NCBI RefSeq assembly: GCF_910591885.1
Contig: NW_025963611.1
Coordinates: forward strand, 124,001 to 188,000
Direction of reading: 5' to 3'
DNA: 64,000 nucleotides
DNA from: Bombus terrestris
Lineage: Eukaryota; Arthropoda; Insecta; Hymenoptera; Apidae
Below are positions 50,990-63,600 of this stretch, one piece after another. How positions within the stretch are numbered: position 1 is the stretch's first letter; every line of letters begins with the position of its first letter. The position numbers and the translations under genes were made by a program. Below the pieces are notes generated by a model that was given only the letters and a program-made list of their open reading frames with translations, was not told where the DNA came from and searched no databases.

Positions 50990-53900
50990 ACGTTGTTCCA
51001 TGGTTTCCCACGTTGTCCCACGTTGTCCCACGTTGTCCCACGGTGTCCAACGATGTCCAACGGTGTCCAACGGTGTCCAACGGTGTCCAACGGTGTCCCA
51101 CGGTGTCCAACGATGTCCAACGGTGTCCCACGTTGTCCAACGGTGTCCCACGTTGTCCCACGTTGTCCCACGTTGTCCCACGTTGTCCCACGTTGTCCCA
51201 CGTTGTCCCACGTTGTCCCACGTTGCCCCACGTTGTCCCACGTTGTCCCGCGTTGTCCCACGGTGTCCAACGATGTCCAACGGTGTCCAACGGTGTCCCA
51301 CGGTGTCCAACGGTGTCCCACGTTGTCCCACGTTGTCCCACGTTGTCCCACGTTGTCCCACGTTGTCCCACGTTGTCCAACGATGTCCAACGGTGTCCCA
51401 CGTTGTCCCACGTTGTTCCATGGTTTCCCACGTTGTCCCACGTTGTCCCACGTTGTCCCACGTTGTCCCACGTTGCCCCACGGTGTCCCACGGTGTCCAA
51501 CGATGTCCAACGGTGTCCCACGTTGTCCCACGTTGTCCCACGATGTCCCACGTTGTCCCACGTTGTCCTACGTTGTCCCACGTTGTCCCACGTTGTCCCA
51601 CGTTGTCCCACGTGGTCCCACGTTGTCCCACGTTGTCCCACGGTGTCCAACGATGTCCAACGGTGTCCCACGTTGTCCAACGGTGTCCCACGTTGTCCCA
51701 CGTTGTCCCACGTTGTCCCACGTTGTCCCACGATGTCCCACGTTGTCCCACGTTGTCCCACGTTGTCCCACGTTGTCCCACGTTGTCCCACGGTGTCCAA
51801 CGATGTCCCACGTTGTCCCACGTTGTCCCACGTTGTCCCACGTTGTCCCACGATGTCCCACGTTGTCCCACGTTGTCCCACGTTGTCCCACGTTGTCCCA
51901 CGTTGTCCCACGTTGTCCAACGATGTCCAACGGTGTCCCACGTTGTCCCACGTTGTTCCATGGTTTCCCACGTTGTCCCACGTTGTCCCACGTTGTCCCA
52001 CGGTGTCCAACGATGTCCAACGGTGTCCAACGGTGTCCAACGGTGTCCAACGGTGTCCCACGTTGTCCCACGTTGTCCCACGTTGTCCCACGGTGTCCAA
52101 CGATGTCCAACGGTGTCCCACGTTGTCCCACGTTGGCCCACGTTGTCCCACGTTGTCCCACGTTGTCCCACGATGTCCCACGTTGTCCCACGTTGTCCCA
52201 CGTTGTCCCACGTTGTCCCACGTTGTCCCACGTTGTCCCACGTTGTCCCACGTTGTCCCACGTTGTCCCACGTTGTCCCACGTTGTCCCACGTTGTCCCA
52301 CGTTGTCCCACGTTGTCCCACGGTGTCCAACGGTGTCCAACGATGTCCCACGTTGTCCCACGTTGTCCCACGTTGTCCCACGTTGTCCCACGATGTCCCA
52401 CGTTGTCCCACGTTGTCCCACGTTGTCCCACGTTGTCCCACGTTGTCCCACGTTGTCCCACGTTGTCCCACGTTGTCCCACGTTGTCCCACGGTGTCCAA
52501 CGATGTCCAACGGTGTCCAGCGATGTCCAACGGTGTCCCACGTTGTCCCACGTTTTCCCACGTTGTCCCACGTTGTCCCACGGTGTCCAACGATGTCCAA
52601 CGATGTCCAACGGTGTCCCACGTTGTCCCACGTTGTTCCATGGTTTCCCACGTTGTCCCACGTTGTCCCACGTTGTCCCACGGTGTCCAACGATGTCCAA
52701 CGGTGTCCAACGGTGTCCAACGGTGTCCAACGGTGTCCCACGTGGTCCCACGTTGTCCCACGTTGTCCCACGATGTCCCACGTTGTCCCACGTTGTCCCA
52801 CGTTGTCCCACGTTGTCCCACGTTGTCCCACGGTGTCCAACGATGTCCAACGGTGTCCAACGGTGTCCCACGGTGTCCAACGGTGTCCCACGTTGTCCCA
52901 CGTTGTCCCACGTTGTCCCACGTTGTCCCACGTTGTCCCACGTTGTCCCACGTTGTCCAACGATGTCCAACGGTGTCCCACGTTGTCCCACGTTGTTCCA
53001 TGGTTTCCCACGTTGTCCCACGTTGTCCCACGTTGTCCCACGGTGTCCAACGATGTCCAACGGTGTCCAACGGTGTCCAACGGTGTCCAACGGTGTCCCA
53101 CGTTGGCCCACGTTGTCCCACGGTGTCCCACGGTGTCCAACGATGTCCAACGGTGTCCCACGTTGTCCCACGTTGTCCCACGTTGTCCCACGTTGTCCCA
53201 CGTTGTCCCACGTTGTCCCACGTTGTCCCACGTTGTCCCACGTTTTCCCACGTTGTCCCACGTTGTCCCACGGTGTCCAACGATGTCCAACGGTGTCCAA
53301 CGGTGTCCCACGGTGTCCAACGTTGTCCCACGTTGTCCCACGTTGTCCCACGTTGTCCCACGTTGTCCCACGTTGTCCCACGTTGTCCCACGTTGTCCCA
53401 CGTTGTCCCACGTTGTCCCACGTTGTCCCACGTTGTCCCACGTTGTCCCACGTTGTCCCACGTTGTCCCACGTTGTCCCACGTTGTCCCACGTTTTCCCA
53501 CGTTGTCCCACGTTGTCCCACGGTGTCCAACGATGTCCAACGGTGTCCCACGTTGTCCAACGGTGTCCCACGTTGTCCCACGTTGTCCCACGTTGTCCCA
53601 CGTTGTCAAACGATGTCCCACGTTGTCCCACGTTGTCCCACGTTGTCCCACGTTGTCCCACGTTGTCCCACGTTGTCCCACGTTGTCCCACGTTGTCCCA
53701 CGTTGTCCCACGTTGTCCCACGTTGTCCCACGTTGTCCCACGGTGTCCAACGATGTCCAACGGTGTCCAACGGTGTCCCACGGTGTCCAACGGTGTCCCA
53801 CGTTGTCCCACGTTGTCCCACGTTGTCCCACGTTGTCCCACGTTGTCCCACGTTGTCCCACGTTGTCCAACGATGTCCAACGGTATCCCACGTTGTCCCA

Positions 53901-56900
53901 CGTTGTTCCATGGTTTCCCACGTTGTCCCACGTTGTCCCACGTTGTCCCACGGTGTCCAACGATGTCCAACGGTGTCCAACGGTGTCCAACGGTGTCCAA
54001 CGGTGTCCCACGTTGTCCCACGTTGTCCCACGTTGTCCCACGGTGTCCAACGATGTCCAACGGTGTCCCACGTTGTCCCACGTTGTCCCACGTTGTCCCA
54101 CGTTGTCCCACGATGTCCCACGTTGTCCCACGTTGTCCCACGTTGTCCCACGTTGTCCCACGTCGTCCCACGTTGTCCCACGTTGTCCCACGTTGTCCCA
54201 CGTTGTCCCACGTTGTCCCACGTTGTCCCACGTTGTCCCACGTTGTCCCACGTTGTCCCACGGTGTCCCACGGTGTCCAACGATGTCCCACGTTGTCCCA
54301 CGTTGTCCCACGTTGTCCCACGTTGTCCCACGATGTCCCACGTTGTCCCACGTTGTCCCACGTTGTCCCACGTTGTCCCACGTTGTCCCACGTTGTCCCA
54401 CGTTGTCCCACGTTGTCCCACGTTGTCCCACGTTGTCCCACGTTGTTCCATGGTTTCCCACGTTGTCCCACGTTGTCCCACGTTGTCCCACGTTGTCCCA
54501 CGGTGTCCAACGATGTCCAACGATGTCCAACGGTGTCCCACGTTGTCCCACGTTGTCCCACGTTGTCCCACGTTGTCCCACGTTGTCCCACGTTGTCCCA
54601 CGTTGTCCCACGTTGTCCCACGGTGTCCAACGGTGTCCAACGATGTCCCACGTTGTCCCACGTTGTCCCACGTTGTCCCACGTTGTCCCACGATGTCCCA
54701 CGTTGTCCCACGTTGTCCCACGTTGTCCCACGTTGTCCCACGTTGTCCCACGTTGTCCCACGTTGTCCCACGGTGTCCAACGATGTCCAACGGTGTCCAA
54801 CGGTGTCCAACGGTGTCCAACGGTGTCCCACGTTGTCCCACGTTGTCCCACGTTGTCCCACGATGTCCCACGTTGTCCCACGTTGTCCCACGTTGTCCCA
54901 CGTTGTCCCACGTGGTCCCACGTTGTCCCACGTTGTCCCACGGTGTCCAACGATGTCCAACGGTGTCCAGCGATGTCCAACGGTGTCCAGCGATGTCCAA
55001 CGGTGTCCCACGTTGTCCCACGTTTTCCCACGTTGTCCCACGTTGTCCCACGGTGTCCAACGATGTCCAACGATGTCCAACGGTGTCCCACGTTGTCCCA
55101 CGTTGTTCCATGGTTTCCCACGTTGTCCCACGTTGTCCCACGTTGTCCCACGATGTCCCACGTTGTCCCACGTTGTTCCATGGTTTCCCACGTTGTCCCA
55201 CGTTGTCCCACGTTGTCCCACGGTGTCCAACGATGTCCAACGGTGTCCAACGGTGTCCAACGGTGTCCAACGGTGTCCCACGTTGTCCCACGTTGTCCCA
55301 CGTTGTCCCACGTTGTCCCACGTTGTCCCACGTTGTCCCACGTTGTCCCACGTTGTCCCACGTTGTCCCACGTTGTCCCACGTTGTCCCACGTTGTCCCA
55401 CGTTGTCCCACGTTGTCCCACGTTGTCCCACGGTGTCCAACGATGTCCAACGGTGTCCAGCGATGTCCAACGGTGTCCCACGTTGTCCCACGTTTTCCCA
55501 CGTTGTCCCACGTTGTCCCACGTTGTCCCACGTTGTCCCACGTTGTCCCACGTTGTCCCACGTTGTCCCACGTTGTCCCACGGTGTCCAACGATGTCCAA
55601 CGGTGTCCAGCGATGTCCAACGGTGTCCCACGTTGTCCCACGTTTTCCCACGTTGTCCCACGTTGTCCCACGGTGTCCAACGATGTCCAACGATGTCCAA
55701 CGGTGTCCCACGTTGTCCCACGTTGTTCCATGGTTTCCCACGTTGTCCCACGTTGTCCCACGTTGTCCCACGGTGTCCAACGATGTCCAACGGTGTCCAA
55801 CGGTGTCCAACGGTGTCCAACGGTGTCCCACGTTGTCCCACGTTGTCCCACGTTGTCCCACGTTGTCCCACGTTGTCCCACGATGTCCCACGTTGTCCCA
55901 CGTTGTCCCACGTTGTCCCACGTTGTCCCACGTTGTCCCACGTTGTCCCACGTTGTCCCACGTTGTCCCGCGTTGTCCCACGTTGTCCCACGTTGTCCCA
56001 CGTTGTCCCACGGTGTCCAACGATGTCCAACGGTGTCCAGCGATGTCCAACGGTGTCCCACGTTGTCCCACGTTTTCCCACGTTGTCCCACGTTGTCCCA
56101 CGGTGTCCAACGATGTCCAACGATGTCCAACGGTGTCCCACGTTGTCCCACGTTGTTCCATGGTTTCCCACGTTGTCCCACGTTGTCCCACGTTGTCCCA
56201 CGGTGTCCAACGATGTCCAACGGTGTCCAACGGTGTCCAACGGTGTCCAACGGTGTCCCACGTTGTCCCACGTTGTCCCACGTTGTCCCACGTTGTCCCA
56301 CGTTGTCCCACGTTGTCCCACGTGGTCCCACGTTGTCCCACGTTGTCCCACGGTGTCCAACGGTGTCCCACGTTGTCCCACGTTTTCCCACGTTGTCCCA
56401 CGTTGTCCCACGGTGTCCAACGATGTCCAACGATGTCCAACGGTGTCCCACGTTGTCCCACGTTGTTCCATGGTTTCCCACGTTGTCCCACGTTGTCCCA
56501 CGTTGTCCTACGTTGTCCCACGGTGTCCAACGATGTCCAACGGTGTCCAACGGTGTCCAACGGTGTCCCACGGTGTCCAACGGTGTCCCACGTTGTCCCA
56601 CGTTGTCCCACGTTGTCCCACGTTGTCCCACGTTGTCCCACGTTGTCCCACGTTGTCCCACGTTGTCCAACGATGTCGAACGGTGTCCCACGTTGTCCCA
56701 CGTTGTCCCACGTTGTCCCACGTTGTCCCACGTTGTCCCACGTTGTCCAACGATGTCCAACGGTGTCCCACGTTGTCCCACGTTGTTCCATGGTTTCCCA
56801 CGTTGTCCCACGTTGTCCCACGTTGTCCCACGGTGTCCAACGATGTCCAACGGTGTCCAACGGTGTCCAACGGTGTCCAACGGTGTCCCACGTTGTCCCA

Positions 56901-59900
56901 CGTTGTCCAACGGTGTCCAACGGTGTCCAACGGTGTCCAACGGTGTCCCAAGTTGTCCCACGTTGTCCCACGTTGTCCCACGGTGTCCAACGATGTCCAA
57001 CGGTGTCCCACGTTGTCCCACGGTGTCCAACGATGTCCAACGGTGTCCCACGTTGTCCAACGGTGTCCCACGTTGTCCCACGGTGTCCAACGATGTCCAA
57101 CGGTGTCCCACGTTGTCCCACGTTGTCCCACGTTGTCCCACGTTGTCCCACGTTGTCCCACGATGTCCCACGTTGTCCCACGTTGTCCCACGTTGTCCCA
57201 CGTTGTCCCACGTTGTCCCACGTTGTCCCACGTTGTCCCACGTTGTCCCACGTTGTCCCACGTTGTCCCACGTTGTCCCACGTTGTCCCACGTTGTCCCA
57301 CGTTGTCCCACGTTGTCCCACGTTGTCCCACGTTGTCCCACGTTGTCCCACGTTGTCCCACGTGGTCCCACGTTGTCCCACGTTGTCCCACGGTGTCCAA
57401 CGGTGTCCCACGTTGTCCCACGTTGTCCCACGTTGTCCCACGTTGTCCCGCGTTGTCCCACGTTGTCCCACGTTGTCCCACGTTGTCCCACGGTGTCCAA
57501 CGATGTCCAACGGTGTCCAGCGATGTCCAACGGTGTCCCACGTTGTCCCACGTTTTCCCACGTTGTCCCACGTTGTCCCACGGTGTCCAACGATGTCCAA
57601 CGATGTCCAACGGTGTCCCACGTTGTCCCACGTTGTTCCATGGTTTCCCACGGTGTCCCACGTTGTCCCACGTTGTCCCACGGTGTCCAACGATGTCCAA
57701 CGATGTCCAACGGTGTCCCACGTTGTCCCACGTTGTCCCACGATGTCCCACGTTGTCCCACGTTGTCCTACGTTGTCCCACGTTGTCCCACGTTGTCCAA
57801 CGGTGTCCCACGTTGTCCCACGTTGTCCCACGTTGTCCCACGTTGTCCCACGTTGTCCCACGTTGTCCCACGTTGTCCCACGGTGTCCAACGATGTCCAA
57901 CGGTGTCCAACGGTGTCCCACGGTGTCCAACGGTGTCCCACGTTGTCCCACGTTGTCCCACGTTGTCCCACGTTGTCCCACGTTGTCCCACGTTGTCCCA
58001 CGTTGTCCAACGAAGTCCAACGGTGTCCCACGTTGTCCCACGTTGTTCCATGGTTTCCCACGTTGTCCCACGTTGTCCCACGTTGTCCCACGGTGTCCAA
58101 CGATGTCCAACGGTGTCCAACGGTGTCCAACGGTGTCCAACGGTGTCCCACGTTGTCCCACGTTGTCCCACGTTGTCCCACGGTGTCCAACGATGTCCAA
58201 CGGTGTCCCACGTTGTCCCACGTTGTCCCACGTTGTCCCACGTTGTCCCACGTTGTCCCACGTTGTCCCACGTTGTCCCACGTTGTCCCACGTTGTCCCA
58301 CGTTGTCCCACGTTGTCCCACGATGTCCCACGTTGTCCCACGTTGTCCGACGTTGTCCCACGTTGTCCCACGTTGTCCCACGTTGTCCCACGGTGTCCAA
58401 CGATGTCCAACGATGTCCAACGGTGTCCCACGTTGTCCCACGTTGTTCCATGGTTTCCCACGTTGTCCCACGTTGTCCCACGTTGTCCCACGTTGTTCCA
58501 TGGTTTCCCACGTTGTCCCACGTTGTCCCACGTTGTCCCACGTTGTCCCACGGTGTCCAACGATGTCCAACGATGTCCAACGGTGTCCCACGTTGTCCCA
58601 CGTTGTCCCACGTTGTCCCACGTTGTCCCACGTTGTCCCACGTTGTCCCACGTTGTCCCACGGTGTCCAACGGTGTCCAACGATGTCCCACGTTGTCCCA
58701 CGTTGTCCCACGTTGTCCCACGTTGTCCCACGATGTCCCACGTTGTCCCACGTTGTCCCACGTTGTCCCACGTTGTCCCACGTTGTCCCACGTTGTCCCA
58801 CGATGTCCCACGTTGTCCCACGTTGTCCGACGTTGTCCCACGTTTTCCCACGTTGTCCCACGTTGTCCCACGGTGTCCAACGATGTCCAACGGTGTCCAA
58901 CGGTGTCCCACGGTGTCCAACGTTGTCCCACGTTGTCCCACGTTGTCCCACGTTGTCCCACGTTGTCCCACGTTGTCCCACGTTGTCCCACGTTGTCCCA
59001 CGTTGTCCCACGTTGTCCCACGTTGTCCCACGTTGTCCCACGTTGTCCCACGTTGTCCCACGTTGTCCCACGTTGTCCCACGTTGTCCCACGATGTCCCA
59101 CGTTGTCCCACGTTGTCCGACGTTGTCCCACGTTTTCCCACGTTGTCCCACGTTGTCCCACGGTGTCCAACGATGTCCAACGGTGTCCAACGGTGTCCCA
59201 CGGTGTCCAACGTTGTCCCACGTTGTCCCACGTTGTCCCACGTTGTCCCACGTTGTCCCACGTTGTCCCACGTTGTCCCACGTTGTCCCACGTTGTCCCA
59301 CGTTGTCCCACGTTGTCCCACGTTGTCCCACGTTGTCCCACGTTGTCCCACGTTGTCCCACGTTGTCCCACGTTGTCCCACGTTGTCCCACGTTTTCCCA
59401 CGTTGTCCCACGTTGTCCCACGGTGTCCAACGATGTCCAACGGTGTCCCACGTTGTCCAACGGTGTCCCACGTTGTCCCACGTTGTCCCACGTTGTCCCA
59501 CGTTGTCAAACGATGTCCCACGTTGTCCCACGTTGTCCCACGTTGTCCCACGTTGTCCCACGTTGTCCCACGTTGTCCCACGTTGTCCCACGTTGTCCCA
59601 CGTTGTCCCACGTTGTCCCACGGTGTCCAACGATGTCCAACGGTGTCCAACGGTGTCCCACGGTGTCCAACGGTGTCCCACGTTGTCCCACGTTGTCCCA
59701 CGTTGTCCCACGTTGTCCCACGTTGTCCCACGTTGTCCCACGTTGTCCAACGATGTCCAACGGTGTCCCACGTTGTCCCACGTTGTTCCATGGTTTCCCA
59801 CGTTGTCCCACGTTGTCCCACGTTGTCCCACGGTGTCCAACGATGTCCAACGGTGTCCAACGGTGTCCAACGGTGTCCAACGGTGTCCCACGTTGTCCCA

Positions 59901-60639
59901 CGTTGTCCCACGTTGTCCCACGGTGTCCAACGATGTCCAACGGTGTCCCACGTTGTCCCACGTTGTCCCACGTTGTCCCACGTTGTCCCACGTTGTCCCA
60001 CGTTGTCCCACGTTGTCCCACGTTGTCCCACGTTGTCCCACGTTGTCCCACGTTGTCCCACGTTGTCCCACGTTGTTCCATGGTTTCCCACGTTGTCCCA
60101 CGTTGTCCCACGTTGTCCCACGTTGTCCCACGGTGTCCAACGATGTCCAACGCTGTCCAACGGTGTCCCACGTTGTCCCACGTTGTCCCACGTTGTCCCA
60201 CGTTGTCCCACGTTGTCCCACGTTGTCCCACGTTGTCCCACGGTGTCCAACGGTGTCCAACGATGTCCCACGTTGTCCCACTTTGTCCCACGTTGTCCCA
60301 CGTTGTCCCACGATGTCCCACGTTGTCCCACGTTGTCCCACGTTGTCCCACGTTGTCCCACGTTGTCCCACGTTGTCCCACGTTGTCCCACGTTGTCCCA
60401 CGTTGTCCCACGGTGTCCAACGATGTCCAACGGTGTCCAACGGTGTCCCACGGTGTCCAACGGTGTCCCACGTTGTCCCACGTTGTCCCACGTTGTCCCA
60501 CGTTGTCCCACGTTGTCCCACGATGTCCCACGTTGTCCCACGTTGTCCGACGTTGTCCCACGTTGTCCCACGTTGTCCCACGTTGTCCCACGGTGTCCAA
60601 CGATGTCCAACGATGTCCAACGGTGTCCCACGTTGTCCC
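50990..60639. repeat. Super-repeat S4, about 9.65 kb
   Basis: This is the tandem partner of S3. Its first 2.1 kb and last 2.2 kb follow S3 closely. Its middle instead contains a block at about 54.9-57.4 kb that is homologous to the E repeats at 31.6-33.6 kb and 36.7-39.1 kb. TA-ending ACGTTGTCCTA-type junctions (units ending CCT followed by A) occur at 51,560, 56,500 and 57,770, with counterparts at 61,210 and 63,890. Confidence 0.8.
54910..57360. repeat. E-type higher-order repeat, copy 3, inside S4
   Basis: Landmarks correspond to E copy 1 at offsets of about 23.28-23.31 kb: ACGTGGTCCC 31,601/54,910, GCGATGTCCA pair 31,661 and 31,681 / 54,970 and 54,990, double NcoI dimers 31,791 and 31,861 / 55,100 and 55,170, dimers 32,441, 32,861, 33,171, 33,481 / 55,720, 56,150, 56,460, 56,780, ACGATGTCGA 33,371/56,670. 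The later part (AAGTTGTCCC 56,950, ACGATGTCCC 57,160) matches E copy 2 better (38,681 and 38,891). The non-local position shows exchange or transposition of array segments over more than 15 kb. Confidence 0.85.
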
Positions 60640-63600
60640 ACGTTGTTCCATGGTTTCCCACGTTGTCCCACGTTGTCCCACGTTGTCCCACGGTGTCCAA
60701 CGATGTCCAACGGTGTCCAACGGTGTCCAACGGTGTCCAACGGTGTCCCACGGTGTCCAACGATGTCCAACGGTGTCCCACGTTGTCCAACGGTGTCCCA
60801 CGTTGTCCCACGTTGTCCCACGTTGTCCCACGTTGTCCCACGTTGTCCCACGTTGTCCCACGTTGTCCCACGTTGCCCCACGTTGTCCCACGTTGTCCCG
60901 CGTTGTCCCACGGTGTCCAACGATGTCCAACGGTGTCCAACGGTGTCCCACGGTGTCCAACGGTGTCCCACGTTGTCCCACGTTGTCCCACGTTGTCCCA
61001 CGTTGTCCCACGTTGTCCCACGTTGTCCAACGATGTCCAACGGTGTCCCACGTTGTCCCACGTTGTTCCATGGTTTCCCACGTTGTCCCACGTTGTCCCA
61101 CGTTGTCCCACGTTGTCCCACGTTGCCCCACGGTGTCCCACGGTGTCCAACGATGTCCAACGGTGTCCCACGTTGTCCCACGTTGTCCCACGATGTCCCA
61201 CGTTGTCCCACGTTGTCCTACGTTGTCCCACGTTGTCCCACGTTGTCCCACGTTGTCCCACGTGGTCCCACGTTGTCCCACGTTGTCCCACGGTGTCCAA
61301 CGATGTCCAACGGTGTCCCACGTTGTCCAACGGTGTCCCACGTTGTCCCACGTTGTCCCACGTTGTCCCACGTTGTCCCACGATGTCCCACGTTGTCCCA
61401 CGTTGTCCCACGTTGTCCCACGTTGTCCCACGTTGTCCCACGGTGTCCAACGATGTCCCACGTTGTCCCACGTTGTCCCACGTTGTCCCACGTTGTCCCA
61501 CGATGTCCCACGTTGTCCCACGTTGTCCCACGTTGTCCCACGTTGTCCCACGTTGTCCCACGTTGTCCCACGGTGTCCAACGATGTCCAACGGTGTCCAA
61601 CGGTGTCCCACGGTGTCCAACGTTGTCCCACGTTGTCCCACGTTGTCCCACGTTGTCCCACGTTGTCCCACGTTGTCCCACGTTGTCCCACGTTGTCCCA
61701 CGTTGTCCCACGTTGTCCCACGTTGTCCCACGTTGTCCCACGTTGTCCCACGTTGTCCCACGTTGTCCCACGTTGTCCCACGATGTCCCACGTTGTCCCA
61801 CGTTGTCCGACGTTGTCCCACGTTTTCCCACGTTGTCCCACGTTGTCCCACGGTGTCCAACGATGTCCAACGGTGTCCAACGGTGTCCCACGGTGTCCAA
61901 CGTTGTCCCACGTTGTCCCACGTTGTCCCACGTTGTCCCACGTTGTCCCACGTTGTCCCACGTTGTCCCACGTTGTCCCACGTTGTCCCACGTTGTCCCA
62001 CGTTGTCCCACGTTGTCCCACGTTGTCCCACGTTGTCCCACGTTGTCCCACGTTGTCCCACGTTGTCCCACGTTTTCCCACGTTGTCCCACGTTGTCCCA
62101 CGGTGTCCAACGATGTCCAACGGTGTCCCACGTTGTCCAACGGTGTCCCACGTTGTCCCACGTTGTCCCACGTTGTCCCACGTTGTCAAACGATGTCCCA
62201 CGTTGTCCCACGTTGTCCCACGTTGTCCCACGTTGTCCCACGTTGTCCCACGTTGTCCCACGTTGTCCCACGTTGTCCCACGTTGTCCCACGTTGTCCCA
62301 CGGTGTCCAACGATGTCCAACGGTGTCCAACGGTGTCCCACGGTGTCCAACGGTGTCCCACGTTGTCCCACGTTGTCCCACGTTGTCCCACGTTGTCCCA
62401 CGTTGTCCCACGTTGTCCCACGTTGTCCAACGATGTCCAACGGTGTCCCACGTTGTCCCACGTTGTTCCATGGTTTCCCACGTTGTCCCACGTTGTCCCA
62501 CGTTGTCCCACGGTGTCCAACGATGTCCAACGGTGTCCAACGGTGTCCAACGGTGTCCAACGGTGTCCCACGTTGTCCCACGTTGTCCCACGTTGTCCCA
62601 CGGTGTCCAACGATGTCCAACGGTGTCCCACGTTGTCCCACGTTGTCCCACGTTGTCCCACGTTGTCCCACGTTGTCCCACGTTGTCCCACGTTGTCCCA
62701 CGTTGTCCCACGTTGTCCCACGTTGTCCCACGTTGTCCCACGTTGTCCCACGTTGTTCCATGGTTTCCCACGTTGTCCCACGTTGTCCCACGTTGTCCCA
62801 CGTTGTCCCACGGTGTCCAACGATGTCCAACGATGTCCAACGGTGTCCCACGTTGTCCCACGTTGTCCCACGTTGTCCCACGTTGTCCCACGTTGTCCCA
62901 CGTTGTCCCACGTTGTCCCACGGTGTCCAACGGTGTCCAACGATGTCCCACGTTGTCCCACTTTGTCCCACGTTGTCCCACGTTGTCCCACGATGTCCCA
63001 CGTTGTCCCACGTTGTCCCACGTTGTCCCACGTTGTCCCACGTTGTCCCACGTTGTCCCACGTTGTCCCACGTTGTCCCACGTTGTCCCACGGTGTCCAA
63101 CGATGTCCAACGGTGTCCAACGGTGTCCCACGGTGTCCAACGGTGTCCCACGTTGTCCCACGTTGTCCCACGTTGTCCCACGTTGTCCCACGTTGTCCCA
63201 CGATGTCCCACGTTGTCCCACGTTGTCCGACGTTGTCCCACGTTGTCCCACGTTGTCCCACGTTGTCCCACGGTGTCCAACGATGTCCAACGATGTCCAA
63301 CGGTGTCCCACGTTGTCCCACGTTGTTCCATGGTTTCCCACGTTGTCCCACGTTGTCCCACGTTGTCCCACGGTGTCCAACGATGTCCAACGGTGTCCAA
63401 CGGTGTCCAACGGTGTCCAACGGTGTCCCACGGTGTCCAACGATGTCCAACGGTGTCCCACGTTGTCCAACGGTGTCCCACGTTGTCCCACGTTGTCCCA
63501 CGTTGTCCCACGTTGTCCCACGTTGTCCCACGTTGTCCCACGTTGTCCCACGTTGCCCCACGTTGTCCCACGTTGTCCCGCGTTGTCCCACGGTGTCCAA

